Counted from the stretch's first letter, positions 38,617 to 48,861 are shown. The stretch: 64,000 nt of DNA from Cellulophaga baltica (GCF_018861125.1 NZ_JAHKQN010000035.1:62001-126000); one strand, 5' to 3'. Numbers and translations are program-made. The notes: generated by a model from the sequence alone, not told the origin.

Positions 38617-41600
38617 ATGAAAGTTAAACAAATTAACCCTGTTACCTCACATGGTAGTAGGTCACTTATTCTCGTAATGAGAGTATTCTTTTTTTTACTC
38701 TTAACATCATCATTTGGAGCAACAAAAACTAATGATGAGGAAAAAAATGTAGTTCTAAATATACAAAACCTTGTCAATGGAACTATTAAGGATGATACTG
38801 ATTTACCATTACCAGGAGTAAACATTCTAGAAAAAGGAACTTCTAATGGTACACAAACAGACTTTGATGGTAATTTCTCAATTACTGTTTCTACCGCTGA
38901 TGCAATTTTGGTCGTATCATACCTTGGATACAAAACAAAAGAGATTCCACTTAACAACAAAACAGAATTATCAATTGTTTTAGAAGAAGATGTTGCCGCT
39001 TTAGAAGAAGTTGTTGTTGTAGGTTTTGGCACACAAAGCAAACAAAAAGTATCTGCATCCATCACTCAAGTTTCTGCAGAAGATCTTGGCACTGACAAAC
39101 GACCTGTTACAAATGTTGCTTCAGCATTAATTGGCTCAATGGCAGGTTTAAACGGATTCAATTCAAGTGGCCAACCTGGAAACTCTCCTAGTTTTTCTAT
39201 AAGAGGAACAAGTACAACTTCATCAGAGGCAGAAGTATTAGTAATAATTGACAACTTTGAAGGTTCATTAGATGATATAAACCCTCAAGAAATTGAATCC
39301 GCAACTATACTTAAAGATGCTTCCGCTGTTGCTATTTATGGTGCCAGAGGTGCAAATGGTGTATTATTAATTACTACTAAAAAAACTAAAAAAGGAGAAA
39401 AAATTTCTGTTTCTTACAATTACAGCAGCGCTATGCAAGCTAAAGGAACGTTACCAGATGTAACAAATGCTCAAGAATATATTAGCCTTGTTAATACCGC
39501 TGCTCCTGACACTTTTAGCAGTACAGTGGTAGACTTAGCAGACAGCGGATTTTATCCAAACACTAATTGGGCTGATGCTTTGTACGGAGGTACAGCTATG
39601 CAACAGTCACATAATTTAACTTTAAAAGGGGGGACTAATAACGCAGGCTTTCTTATGAATGTTGGTTATTTAAACCAAGATGGTTTAGCTATTGGCACTG
39701 ATAATTTTGAACGTCTAAATTTAAGACTAAAAATGGATGTTGATGTAACTGATTGGCTTAGTGTGGGCACAAACACATTGATTACTAACAGACTTACAAA
39801 TACTGTCCCAGTTACAACAGGAACAAATTTATTAGGCTCACCTTTTATGCCAGTAACAACTGAAGATGGTTATTGGGTTGATAAAAGCGGAGGCCTTTAT
39901 GGAGGTGAAGTAAATCCTGTTGCTTTAGCTTCGTCAGGAAGTTATACAAAAACCGACAGAGATAACCTTAACTTACAACTATATGCTAAAATAAAACCTT
40001 TTAAAGGCTTTACATTAGAGCAAAGTGTTTCAATCTTAAAAAATAATACAACCTACAGAGATTGGGACAATACATATGCATACGTGACTTTAGATTATGA
40101 AGATCCTGATTCATATACAAATCCTGATTCTGAAAACAGACTTTATACGGAAGCTTCAACAGATTCAAGAGTATTAACTCTTTATTCTACAACAAGCCAC
40201 ACCATAACAGCACTTACTAAATTAAACTACGATTTTAACATCAATAACGAACATAATTTTAGTACTCTATTAGGTTTTCAAGCAATAGAATATTCAGGTG
40301 AAGGTTTTGCTGCCTCTAGACAAGGTTTTGCATTAGATGACCCAGTTGACTTAGTTTTAGGTGAAGAAGCCAATTCAACTTTATCACTTTTTGGTACAGG
40401 TGAACAATCATCAGGAAATACTTCATATTCAGAAGACACGGCAACCCTATCTTATTTTGGTAGATTAAATTATGATTATAAAGGCCGTTATATTATTGAA
40501 GGCTCATTCCGTTATGACGGTAGTTCTTATTTTGCAGATAATAATAAATGGGGATTCTTTCCTTCTGCTTCAGTTGCATGGAATGCTAAATCTGAAAATT
40601 TCATGAAAGACATAAGCTGGATTGACAGACTTAAACTAAGGGCATCATACGGACTTTCTGGTGATGATTCTGGTGTTGGAGCCTTAACTGTACAATTAGT
40701 AAATTACGATGCTTCTGGAGGATATCCGATAGGAAATGAAGCAAATCCAGGATATACATTAAGTGATTATGCTAATCCAGATTTGAAATGGGAAACTGCT
40801 AAAATTTTTAATGCAGGTATGGATTTCTCTTTATGGCAAGGTAAATTACAAATTAATGCCGATTATTTTATAAATAACAGAGAAGATATATTAGATGAAG
40901 CTCAAGTTGCTGAAGAATTCGGTTTTGGCGGTGGAGAAGTTGCCTCAAACTTATTTGCTGTAAGAAGCTGGGGTTGGGAGTTAAATTTTACTCATAAAAA
41001 TAATATCAGTAAAAACTTTTCATACTGGATAAATGGTAATTTATCTGATTACGATAATAAAATCACGGATTTAGATGGGTATGATAGTGTTGACTTTGCT
41101 GTTGGTCAAAGTGTAAATGATAGATTTGGTTACGAAACGGACAAGTTTTTTAATAGTCAAGATGAAATTGACGCTTATACGACTTCTGATGGTACACTTA
41201 TAGATCAATCCGACGTTGGTGGTTCTTATGTTGGTGGTTTTAAATACTTAGATCAACTTACAGTTGATAGTGACGGAGATGGCGTAATGGATACTGGAGA
41301 TGGTGTTATAAATTCAGACGACCGTGTAATGCTTGAAAGTAATAGTGCTACAAACTACAGGTTTGGTTTTAATCTAGGGTTTGATTATAAAAACTTATCA
41401 GTTTCTGCTCGTTTTTATGGCGCATTTTACAGAAATCAATTTTTAAATAATCAAGCAAGTTCACACGAACCATTTATTGGAGCAAATTCATTTGCATATA
41501 TGTTAGATTACTGGAGTGAAGACAATCAAGATGCTCTATTACCTGTACCTGTAGGCTTTGGAACACAAGGCTATACTTCAAATGTATCTGATTTCATATT

Positions 41601-41838
41601 AGATAATGAATTTATAAAAATGCAGACCCTTAATTTTGGTTACAATTTAACTAATGCTATATCAGCAAAGTTCAAAGGAGTAAAATCAATAAATTTAAAT
41701 CTTTCATTTGAGAATCTTGGAGTTATATGGACCAACAATCCATTATATGAATATGGATGGGATCCAGAGTCAACTATTGGTACTTACAACTACCCCCTGC
41801 CTTTTACTACTTCAGTAGGTTTAAACATTACATTTTAA
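38617..41838 (+). CDS. SusC-like TonB-dependent transporter (first pair)
   Basis: 1073 residues. Signal region at 17-35, a carboxypeptidase-regulatory-like domain at about 53-125 (GTIKDDTDLPLPGVNI, TDFDGNFSITV), a TonB-box region near 128-140 (LEEVVVVGFGTQ), then plug (SFSIRGTSTTSSEAEVLVII, IYGARGANGVLLITTKK) and a 22-strand barrel. A DSDGDGVMDTGDGVINSDDR segment near 885-905 is a calcium-binding-like loop common in this family. It lacks an N-terminal STN domain, so it does not look coupled to a sigma/anti-sigma pair. With the SusD 13 bp downstream it would import oligosaccharides released at the cell surface. Confidence 0.95.
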   Translation: MKVKQINPVTSHGSRSLILVMRVFFFLLLTSSFGATKTNDEEKNVVLNIQNLVNGTIKDDTDLPLPGVNILEKGTSNGTQTDFDGNFSITVSTADAILVVSYLGYKTKEIPLNNKTELSIVLEEDVAALEEVVVVGFGTQSKQKVSASITQVSAEDLGTDKRPVTNVASALIGSMAGLNGFNSSGQPGNSPSFSIRGTSTTSSEAEVLVIIDNFEGSLDDINPQEIESATILKDASAVAIYGARGANGVLLITTKKTKKGEKISVSYNYSSAMQAKGTLPDVTNAQEYISLVNTAAPDTFSSTVVDLADSGFYPNTNWADALYGGTAMQQSHNLTLKGGTNNAGFLMNVGYLNQDGLAIGTDNFERLNLRLKMDVDVTDWLSVGTNTLITNRLTNTVPVTTGTNLLGSPFMPVTTEDGYWVDKSGGLYGGEVNPVALASSGSYTKTDRDNLNLQLYAKIKPFKGFTLEQSVSILKNNTTYRDWDNTYAYVTLDYEDPDSYTNPDSENRLYTEASTDSRVLTLYSTTSHTITALTKLNYDFNINNEHNFSTLLGFQAIEYSGEGFAASRQGFALDDPVDLVLGEEANSTLSLFGTGEQSSGNTSYSEDTATLSYFGRLNYDYKGRYIIEGSFRYDGSSYFADNNKWGFFPSASVAWNAKSENFMKDISWIDRLKLRASYGLSGDDSGVGALTVQLVNYDASGGYPIGNEANPGYTLSDYANPDLKWETAKIFNAGMDFSLWQGKLQINADYFINNREDILDEAQVAEEFGFGGGEVASNLFAVRSWGWELNFTHKNNISKNFSYWINGNLSDYDNKITDLDGYDSVDFAVGQSVNDRFGYETDKFFNSQDEIDAYTTSDGTLIDQSDVGGSYVGGFKYLDQLTVDSDGDGVMDTGDGVINSDDRVMLESNSATNYRFGFNLGFDYKNLSVSARFYGAFYRNQFLNNQASSHEPFIGANSFAYMLDYWSEDNQDALLPVPVGFGTQGYTSNVSDFILDNEFIKMQTLNFGYNLTNAISAKFKGVKSINLNLSFENLGVIWTNNPLYEYGWDPESTIGTYNYPLPFTTSVGLNITF

Positions 41839-41851
41839 AAAAATAAAAAAA

Positions 41852-43540
41852 ATGAAAAAATATAGCATAATAACCTTTTCAATTTTAATCTTAGCATACT
41901 TTTCATCATGCAGTGAAGATTTTTTAGAAATTGTAGATTCAGATGAGTATTCTGCTGATGCATTATATCAAGACGAAGATGATATGGAAAATGCTTTAAA
42001 TGGTTTATATTTATATTTACCAGGTGGCGATATTACCAGCACTAATATAACTCCATATTTTTGGACGGATGATGCTGTACATAGAAACATAAATGATGGA
42101 TCTGGAACAATACGAGAGTCTGATTACAACTGGACTACAACATCAAACGTACTTGATGATTTTTATAAATACACAGCTATAGCAAACATAAATTATTTTC
42201 TTGAAAAACTTCCTGATGCAACTTATACTGATGAAGATACAAGGTCACAACATGAAGCTGAAGCTAGATTTATAAGAGCATATATTTATGAAGAAATGCT
42301 GTTTGCCTATGGGGATGTCGTACTATTAACATCAACAATTAGTACTGATGAATACCCTTCAAGAGATGACAGAGAAGAGGTTTTTGATTTCATAATTTCA
42401 GAATTAGAAGAAATTCAAGACGATTTACAACTATCATACACCTCTGATGATTATGGTCGCATTACACAAGGAGCTGTTTTAGCCTTAAAAGCCAGAACAT
42501 ACCTTAAAGCTTTACACTGGTATTCAGATACCTCAACTTTATATGCAGCAGCAGAAGAAGCTTGTGCTGAAATTATTGCTGGAGGACAGTATTCATTGGT
42601 TGATGGTATTGATGGATTTGAAAGTTTATTTTCAAATTCAGGTGATGGTAACAGTGAAGCTATTTTATCAAGTATTTATATTGAAACTTATAGAACACAT
42701 GGCCTAGCAAGACAATTAGCACAAAAAGGTTCATGGATTGGTAGCTCTGCTACTTTTGCTAATAACCAAAGTCGACCAGGATATTCATCTGATTTTATTG
42801 AAGAGGTACAAACCATCAATGGTTTATTTCCTGCAGATGACTCTGAATACGACCCTGCAGATCCATGGACTAATAGAGATCCTAGACTTGCAGTTTCAGT
42901 TGTGTTACCTGGAGACTTATTGCCTTCTAAAACAGATTCCGATGAAGATTACGAATATCAACCACACCCAAGTATAGGTACTACTACTGATGATATAAAT
43001 AAAACATCTGCACCAACCGGTTATGGTTTTAGAAAATATATTGATTATGATTTAGATGCTCTTGACCAAGGTGATGTAGATATTGAACTAATAAGGTATG
43101 CAGAGGTTTTACTTATGTATGCAGAAGCATTAGCTGGCCAAGGAAGAGACGGTGAAGCATTAACTTATTTAGATATGGTACGTGATAGAGTTGGCATGCC
43201 TAAATATGCTGATATAGGTTTACCAACAGTAACAAGAGGTACTACAGGAAACACAATGATTGATGCTATTTTACTAGAACGTCGTTATGAATTTGCAGGT
43301 GAAGGACAACAACGTTGGTGGGATATTTGGCGTTATCAATTAGGTAATCAAGTTATTACCCAAGTTTATGGAATTCCAACAAGCACCACAGAACCTGGAG
43401 ATTTAGTTGGTGAAAAATATAAAGCTAGTAACAGTGACACACAGTATGCTAGAGTATGGGATGATAAATATTATTTATTACCAATTTCACAAACCGTTTT
43501 AGATGCAAACCCAAACATTACTCAAAACGAAGGATGGTGA
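41852..43540 (+). CDS. SusD-like outer-membrane glycan-binding lipoprotein (first pair)
   Basis: 562 residues, lipobox FSSC at Cys20, then SEDFLEIVDSDEYS, the typical SusD N-terminus. TPR-like helical segments include EAEARFIRAYIYEEMLFAYGDV and ALTYLDMVRDRVGMPKY, and the C-terminus carries ILLERRYEFAGEGQQRWWDIWRY, the RagB/SusD family hallmark. It forms the lid of the adjacent SusC. The C-terminal third is very similar to the second SusD (47109-48827), including the GMPKYADIGLPT and RGTTGNTMIDAILLERR stretches, while the central ligand-contact region differs more, suggesting duplicated pairs that diverged in ligand. Confidence 0.95.
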   Translation: MKKYSIITFSILILAYFSSCSEDFLEIVDSDEYSADALYQDEDDMENALNGLYLYLPGGDITSTNITPYFWTDDAVHRNINDGSGTIRESDYNWTTTSNVLDDFYKYTAIANINYFLEKLPDATYTDEDTRSQHEAEARFIRAYIYEEMLFAYGDVVLLTSTISTDEYPSRDDREEVFDFIISELEEIQDDLQLSYTSDDYGRITQGAVLALKARTYLKALHWYSDTSTLYAAAEEACAEIIAGGQYSLVDGIDGFESLFSNSGDGNSEAILSSIYIETYRTHGLARQLAQKGSWIGSSATFANNQSRPGYSSDFIEEVQTINGLFPADDSEYDPADPWTNRDPRLAVSVVLPGDLLPSKTDSDEDYEYQPHPSIGTTTDDINKTSAPTGYGFRKYIDYDLDALDQGDVDIELIRYAEVLLMYAEALAGQGRDGEALTYLDMVRDRVGMPKYADIGLPTVTRGTTGNTMIDAILLERRYEFAGEGQQRWWDIWRYQLGNQVITQVYGIPTSTTEPGDLVGEKYKASNSDTQYARVWDDKYYLLPISQTVLDANPNITQNEGW

Positions 43541-43570
43541 TGTTTATATAAAAAATACTCTTAAATTACT

Positions 43571-43608
43571 AAAAGCCTCAACAGTAAACTGTTGGGGCTT
43601 TTGTTTTT
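43571..43608 (+). terminator. rho-independent terminator after the first susD
   Basis: AAAAGCCTCAACAGT (43571-43585) pairs with ACTGTTGGGGCTTTT (43588-43602) with one mismatch, a two-base nominal loop, then a T-rich run to 43609. It lies 30 bp after the susD stop and separates the two SusCD pairs into independent transcripts, consistent with the second susC having its own promoter. Confidence 0.85.
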
Positions 43609-43675
43609 TCTGCAAATAAGCACAGTATTATCTTGTTAAATTTTATTTTCTTCAAAAAATTACTTCAAATATATT

Positions 43676-43707
43676 GTGTTTATCGTACCCGACAAGTTAT
43701 TGGTCGA
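43676..43707 (+). promoter_or_regulatory. LytTR-type direct repeat upstream of the second susC
   Basis: The second half-site, TTATTGGTCGA (43697-43707), differs from that of the first susC by one base within the 15-bp context AGTTATTsGTCGAAA. Twenty-one bp upstream is a weaker half-site, GTGTTTATCGT (43676-43686), sharing T-TT--TCG. The second half-site ends 31 bp before the TAnnTTTAGT element, exactly as in the first susC promoter. Conserved sequence and spacing in otherwise dissimilar DNA suggest one regulator, probably the LytTR protein at 37604-38320. Confidence 0.5.
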
Positions 43708-43737
43708 AAAATTCATGTCAAAAATTTTTATTGTAAA

Positions 43738-43746
43738 TAGTTTTAG
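43738..43746 (+). promoter_or_regulatory. candidate -7 element of the second susC
   Basis: TAGTTTTAG, matching the TAnnTTTAG form at the first susC, with a T following in both. No -33 TTTG upstream. It gives a leader of roughly 85 nt to the ATG at 43835 and makes the longer reading frame start at 43676 untenable, because that lies upstream of the promoter. Confidence 0.4.
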
Positions 43747-43834
43747 TAAATCTTTAACACTAGTTTTAATTACAATAAAACTACAAAACACGACCAATAT
43801 TAAACAATTTTACAAACTAAACAACTCATGTTTT

Positions 43835-46800
43835 ATGGAAATTAAACTCAAAAACACTCCATTTTTTTTTAAAAAAGGGATGTTTAATCTTTTAACAAGA
43901 GCATTTATTTTTCTTTGCTTTAGTTCAACTTTTGGTTTTAACCCAAATGTGGACTTAATTACAGCTGAAGATAAAATTGCTTTGCAAAGTCAAATTAGCG
44001 GTACCGTTTTAGACAACAACGGACAACCATTACCTGGTGTAAACATCGTTGAAAAAGGAACTTCAAATGGAATGCAAACAGATTTTGATGGTAATTTTAC
44101 TCTTACCATTTCAAATAGTGATGCCGTTTTAGTAGTTTCTTATCTTGGATACAAAACTAAAGAGGTAAGTGTAAGCAGTCAAACAGAATTATCAATTGTA
44201 TTAGAAGAAGATGTGGCCGCTTTAGATGAAGTTGTTGTTGTTGGTTTTGGCACACAAAACTCATCAAAAGTAGTAAGTTCTGTTGTTCAAGTAACTAATG
44301 AGGAGCTAAATCTTGAAAAGAGACCTGTTACAAATGGTTACTCAGCATTAGTTGGTTCTGCTCCTGGTCTTGTTATGACAAATAACAATGGTTCTCCAGG
44401 TGCTATTCCGAGTGTTCAAATTAGAGGAACTAGTACAATTGGTGACGCCAGTGACGTATTAGTAATTATTGATAACTTTGAAGGCTCTTTATCTGATATT
44501 AATCCTCAAGATATTGAGAGTGTATCCGTTTTAAAAGATGCATCAGCAGTAGCTATTTATGGAGCTCGTGGTGCAAACGGTGTGTTATTAGTAACTACAA
44601 AAAAAGCTTCTAGAAATAAAGAAACTACGGTTAGCTATAACGCAGTATCATCAATACAAACAACTCCAAGATTACAACAAACAGTTAACTCTATTGAATA
44701 TATGGAGTTTCAAAATGATATTGCACCAGGTACTTGGAGTGAAGAATCGTTAGCACTAGCAAATAGTGGTTTTTATCCTGACACTAACTGGATTGAAGAA
44801 ACATTTGAAAGTAGTGCCGTGCAACAATCGCATAGTCTTACATTATCAGGTGGCTCAGAAAAAACAGGCTTTTTAATGACAGGGAGCTACTTAACTCAAG
44901 AAGGTTTAGCCCTAGGCGAAGATAAATTTGAAAGATTAAATTTACGTTTAAAAATTGATACCGACATTAACAGTTGGTTAAATATAGGTACTAACACACT
45001 ACTAAGTAATAGAACAGATAAATCTGTAACAGTAGTAAGTGGTGGTAACACAAGAGGTTTACCTTTCTACCCTGTAAAAACAGTTGATGATTTATGGGTA
45101 AGTAATGGTACAGCTGATGGTGCTAACCCTGTGGCAAGTGCTTCTTCAGGTAGTTTTAGCGAATCTGATTTAGATAGAATTAATGTTCAGTTATATGCAA
45201 AATTGACACCAATAAAAGGCTTAACATTTGAAGAACGTGTTTCTTATATAAAATCAAATGAGTATGCTAGAGAATGGACTAATCCTTTTTCATCAGTAAG
45301 CATTGATCCTACTGATCCAGATTCTTACACTAATCCTGACTCTGAAAATAGAGATTATTTTATTGCATCAACGGATGAAAGAGTTTTAGAAGTAGCATCA
45401 TTAAAATCACATGAATTTCGTTCTTTAACATCTTTAACTTATGAATTTGAAAAAGGAAAACATTATGCTAAAGCATTTTTAGCAGTTCAAACAGAAAGTG
45501 GCGAATCTGAAACTTTATCTGCTAGTAGAACAGGTTTTCTTTTCGATAACATAATTTCATTAAATCAAGGAGAGATTGTAAATGATAGTAATGATTATGA
45601 TGGTCTTGGAAATACTGAGGTTAGAAATGGTAATGAAAAAACATTATCTTATATAGGAAGACTTAATTACAGCTTTGCAGATAAATATTTAATTGAAGCT
45701 GCATTTAGAAGAGATGGTTCTTCTTATTTTACAGATGAAAACAAATGGGGATTTTTTCCTTCAGTAGCTATAGGTTGGGTTGCTTCTAGAGAAAACTTTT
45801 TTGAAAATGTAGATTTTGTTGATTTGTTAAAACTAAGGGCTTCTTATGGTTCTGCTGGATCTGATGGTACTCTTGGCTCAGTAACACAACAATTAGTAAC
45901 TTATGATGCATCTGGTTACCCATTAGGTGGTGTTTCAAATGCAAGACTAGGTGTTGATGATTTTGTAAACCAAGATCTAATTTGGGAAACATCAACTATA
46001 TTAAACATTGGACTTGATGCTTCTTTTTTTAATAGAAAATTATCATTTGAGGCTGAATATTTTGTGAATAATCGTAAAGATATTTTAGACAATATTTCTT
46101 CTACTGCATATGAGTACGGTTTTGGAGATGCACAAGGCAACCCATATGATGTTAGAAGTTGGGGTTGGGATTTAAATGTAAATCATAAAAATAAAATTGG
46201 AAAAATTGGTTATACTATTGGTGCTAATATTTCTAATTATGATAATAAAGTAACTTATATTCAAGATGGTGCTGAAACAAACACACTACAAGAAGGGTTG
46301 AGTGTAAATAACCGATTTGGATATCAAGTTGATGGATTTTTTGATACACAGGAAGAAATTGATACATATACAACCGCTGACGGAACTTTAATTGACCAAA
46401 GCGATGTAAGTACATCTCTTGACAATTCTGTTGGAACATACTTAGGTGGTTTTAAATATATTGATCAATTAACTATAGATAGTGATGGTGATGGCGTAAT
46501 GGATACAGCGGATGGAGTTATTGACAGTGATGACCGTGTAACAATTGATGATAATAATGATAGAAACTGGAACGTTGGATTTAATTTAGGCGTTACTTAT
46601 GAAAACTTATCATTATCTGCTCGTTTCTATGGTTCATTTGACAATAATCAATATTGGAATGCGGCAAATGTTGTTGACCCATTTTTAGGAGGTGGTGTAC
46701 CTTGGTCATACCAACTTGATTACTGGTCAGAAACTAATACTAACCCATTAGTACCAAGACCTATAAGTACTAGTAACGAAAGTTACAATAGTGCTATAGA

Positions 46801-47050
46801 TTATTATATTGTTGATGCTGAATTTGTTAAACTACAAAACATCACTCTTAATTATGATTTCAGCCAAAAACTACTACAAAATATTTCATTTATAAAAAGT
46901 TTAAATATCTATTTATCTATGGAAAATGTTGGTGTGGTTTGGACAAACAGTCCTGTTTATGAGCATGGTTGGGATCCTGAATTAGGAATAAACACTATAG
47001 ATTATCCTTTACCATTTACTACTGCCATTGGTTTAAATGTTAAATTTTAA
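43835..47050 (+). CDS. SusC-like TonB-dependent transporter (second pair)
   Basis: 1071 residues from the ATG at 43835 (MEIKLKNTPFFF), chosen because the open frame to 43676 would place 53 residues over the promoter and regulatory repeat and ahead of the signal peptide (LLTRAFIFLCFSSTFGF). Domains are as in the first SusC: regulatory-like domain about 53-130 with ISGTVLDNNGQPLPGVNIV, TonB-box region ALDEVVVVGFGTQ, plug with SVQIRGTSTIG and AIYGARGANGVLLVTTKK, then the barrel. The SDGDGVMDTADGVIDSDDRV loop recurs. Similarity to the first SusC is strong at the N- and C-termini and weaker in barrel loops. The SusD start follows about 58 bp after the stop. Confidence 0.95.
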   Translation: MEIKLKNTPFFFKKGMFNLLTRAFIFLCFSSTFGFNPNVDLITAEDKIALQSQISGTVLDNNGQPLPGVNIVEKGTSNGMQTDFDGNFTLTISNSDAVLVVSYLGYKTKEVSVSSQTELSIVLEEDVAALDEVVVVGFGTQNSSKVVSSVVQVTNEELNLEKRPVTNGYSALVGSAPGLVMTNNNGSPGAIPSVQIRGTSTIGDASDVLVIIDNFEGSLSDINPQDIESVSVLKDASAVAIYGARGANGVLLVTTKKASRNKETTVSYNAVSSIQTTPRLQQTVNSIEYMEFQNDIAPGTWSEESLALANSGFYPDTNWIEETFESSAVQQSHSLTLSGGSEKTGFLMTGSYLTQEGLALGEDKFERLNLRLKIDTDINSWLNIGTNTLLSNRTDKSVTVVSGGNTRGLPFYPVKTVDDLWVSNGTADGANPVASASSGSFSESDLDRINVQLYAKLTPIKGLTFEERVSYIKSNEYAREWTNPFSSVSIDPTDPDSYTNPDSENRDYFIASTDERVLEVASLKSHEFRSLTSLTYEFEKGKHYAKAFLAVQTESGESETLSASRTGFLFDNIISLNQGEIVNDSNDYDGLGNTEVRNGNEKTLSYIGRLNYSFADKYLIEAAFRRDGSSYFTDENKWGFFPSVAIGWVASRENFFENVDFVDLLKLRASYGSAGSDGTLGSVTQQLVTYDASGYPLGGVSNARLGVDDFVNQDLIWETSTILNIGLDASFFNRKLSFEAEYFVNNRKDILDNISSTAYEYGFGDAQGNPYDVRSWGWDLNVNHKNKIGKIGYTIGANISNYDNKVTYIQDGAETNTLQEGLSVNNRFGYQVDGFFDTQEEIDTYTTADGTLIDQSDVSTSLDNSVGTYLGGFKYIDQLTIDSDGDGVMDTADGVIDSDDRVTIDDNNDRNWNVGFNLGVTYENLSLSARFYGSFDNNQYWNAANVVDPFLGGGVPWSYQLDYWSETNTNPLVPRPISTSNESYNSAIDYYIVDAEFVKLQNITLNYDFSQKLLQNISFIKSLNIYLSMENVGVVWTNSPVYEHGWDPELGINTIDYPLPFTTAIGLNVKF

Positions 47051-47108
47051 TATAATGACAAAAGTAAATACACACACGAAACTTTTATTTTTAAATATAA
47101 TTTTGATT

Positions 47109-48827
47109 ATGAAAAATATAAAAACCTTCAAAGTAGCATCTTTACTGTTATTGATTGTCTTTATTAGCTCTTGTAGCGATGACTTTCTTGAGGTAGAAGA
47201 TCTTGATGAAATTGACATTTCTACTGTTTATCAATCAGAAGAAGATTTAAACCTAGCGTTAAACAACCTATACTTTGCATTGCCAATATTAGATATTGAA
47301 GACCCTCTATTTAGTGTTGATGCAAACCAAGCATATATAGTACCTTATTTTTGGACCGACGATGCTATACACAGAAATATTGCAAATACAGCAGATAACC
47401 AAGGTTCTGATTTTAACTGGTCTGATAGTAGAAGATCTTTAAGAACTTTTTACCGCTATCACGATATCGCAAATATTAACTTTTTCCTAGAAGCATTACC
47501 TGGAGCAACTTTTGAAACAGAAGCAAATAGAGATAGGTTTGAAGCAGAAGCACGTTTTTTAAGAGCATGGATTTACGAATCAATGGTATTAGCTTATGGT
47601 GATGTACCATTAGTAACAACAACTCTTTCGCCTACGGATAACCCAACTAAAACACCTAGAGAGGAAGTGTTTGAATTTGTAATAAGTGAATTAGACGAAA
47701 TAGATGATATTTTACCAGAATCATACTCAGGCGATGATGTTGGTCGTATTACTAAAGGAGCGGCATTAGCTTTAAAATCTAGAGCTTATTTAAATGCAAT
47801 TGGCTGGAATAGTGATGTTGATGCAATGTATGCAGGCGCTGAAGCTGCTTGTTCAGAAATTATTAATGAAATCGGAATCTATAGTTTAGTTGACGGTATT
47901 GATGGTTTTAAAGAACAATTTACACCTGATAGTGATTTAACATCGCCAGAAACAATATTAGAAACAATATATGTCTTAGGTATTAATGTTAGTAGAATTG
48001 CATTACAGGTTTCTCCAAGAGATTTGTACAAGGGGCCTAATGGAAGTGGAAATAACCAAAGAAGAGCCGGGTTTACATCTGATTTTATTGAAGAAGTACA
48101 AACAATTAACGGTTTATTCCCTAAAGATGATCCTGAATATGACCCTGCAAATCCGTGGGAAAATAGAGATCCTAGATTAGAAGCTTCTGCTTATTTACCA
48201 TTAGATGAATTTTTAGGAACAGATGGTGTAAATAATGATATTTTTCAACCTCATCCATTTTATGAAGATACAAGAGATTGGGTTTCTGCAAACAACAATA
48301 ACCCTACAGGATATAATTTTAAAAAATATACTGATTATTATATGCTTAACAATATAGAAGGAAATGCTGATTTAAAAATAATCAGATATTCTGAAATATT
48401 ATTGATGTATGCTGAAGCTTTAGCTGGTCAAGGTAGAGATGCAGAAGCTTTAACATATTTAGATCAAGTACGTGAACGTGTGGGTATGCCTAAATATGCT
48501 GATATTGGTTTACCAACAATCACTAGAGGTACAACAGGAAACACCATGATTGATGCTATTTTATTAGAAAGAAGATATGAATTTGCTGGTGAAGGCCCCC
48601 AACGTTGGTTTGATATTTGGAGATATAAGTTAGGAAGCCAAGTTATAGGTAATGTTTATGGCATACCTGATGATGTTGATTTGCCAGGTGATTTAACTGG
48701 TCCAAAATATGACGCCAATGACCTTACTACATATCAAAGAGTATGGGATGACAACTATTATTTACTTCCATTCTTTGTAACTTTTACTGATGATAATCCT
48801 AATTTAACACAGAATCCTGGATATTAA
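47109..48827 (+). CDS. SusD-like outer-membrane glycan-binding lipoprotein (second pair)
   Basis: 572 residues from the ATG at 47109, giving a proper lipoprotein signal (MKNIKTFKVASLLLL, lipobox SSC at Cys22). The open frame extends back to 47037, overlapping the SusC gene, but the extra 24 residues would precede the signal. SusD features are FLEVEDLDEIDISTVYQSEE, FEAEARFLRAWIYESMVLAYGDVP and the terminal RRYEFAGEGPQRWFDIWRYK. It pairs with the second SusC. The segment YADIGLPTITRGTTGNTM is almost unchanged from the first SusD, evidence for tandem duplication of the pair. Confidence 0.95.
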   Translation: MKNIKTFKVASLLLLIVFISSCSDDFLEVEDLDEIDISTVYQSEEDLNLALNNLYFALPILDIEDPLFSVDANQAYIVPYFWTDDAIHRNIANTADNQGSDFNWSDSRRSLRTFYRYHDIANINFFLEALPGATFETEANRDRFEAEARFLRAWIYESMVLAYGDVPLVTTTLSPTDNPTKTPREEVFEFVISELDEIDDILPESYSGDDVGRITKGAALALKSRAYLNAIGWNSDVDAMYAGAEAACSEIINEIGIYSLVDGIDGFKEQFTPDSDLTSPETILETIYVLGINVSRIALQVSPRDLYKGPNGSGNNQRRAGFTSDFIEEVQTINGLFPKDDPEYDPANPWENRDPRLEASAYLPLDEFLGTDGVNNDIFQPHPFYEDTRDWVSANNNNPTGYNFKKYTDYYMLNNIEGNADLKIIRYSEILLMYAEALAGQGRDAEALTYLDQVRERVGMPKYADIGLPTITRGTTGNTMIDAILLERRYEFAGEGPQRWFDIWRYKLGSQVIGNVYGIPDDVDLPGDLTGPKYDANDLTTYQRVWDDNYYLLPFFVTFTDDNPNLTQNPGY

Positions 48828-48861
48828 TAAAATTATTTATATTAAATAGTTTAGTGTTTTT

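Noticed and set aside
38604-39065. 153-codon open frame on the minus strand inside the first susC
   Set aside because: It lies wholly opposite a conserved SusC N-terminus, has no family resemblance and no promoter; it is a coding shadow.
41265-41330. SDGDGVMD-type repeats in both SusC proteins as possible dockerin or independent calcium-binding domain
   Set aside because: The segment is inside the barrel region, present at the same place in both copies and common in SusC proteins; not a separate domain.
43676-43834. N-terminal extension of the second SusC
   Set aside because: Would add 53 residues ahead of the signal peptide and would start within the regulatory repeat and before the -7 element; the ATG at 43835 is preferred.
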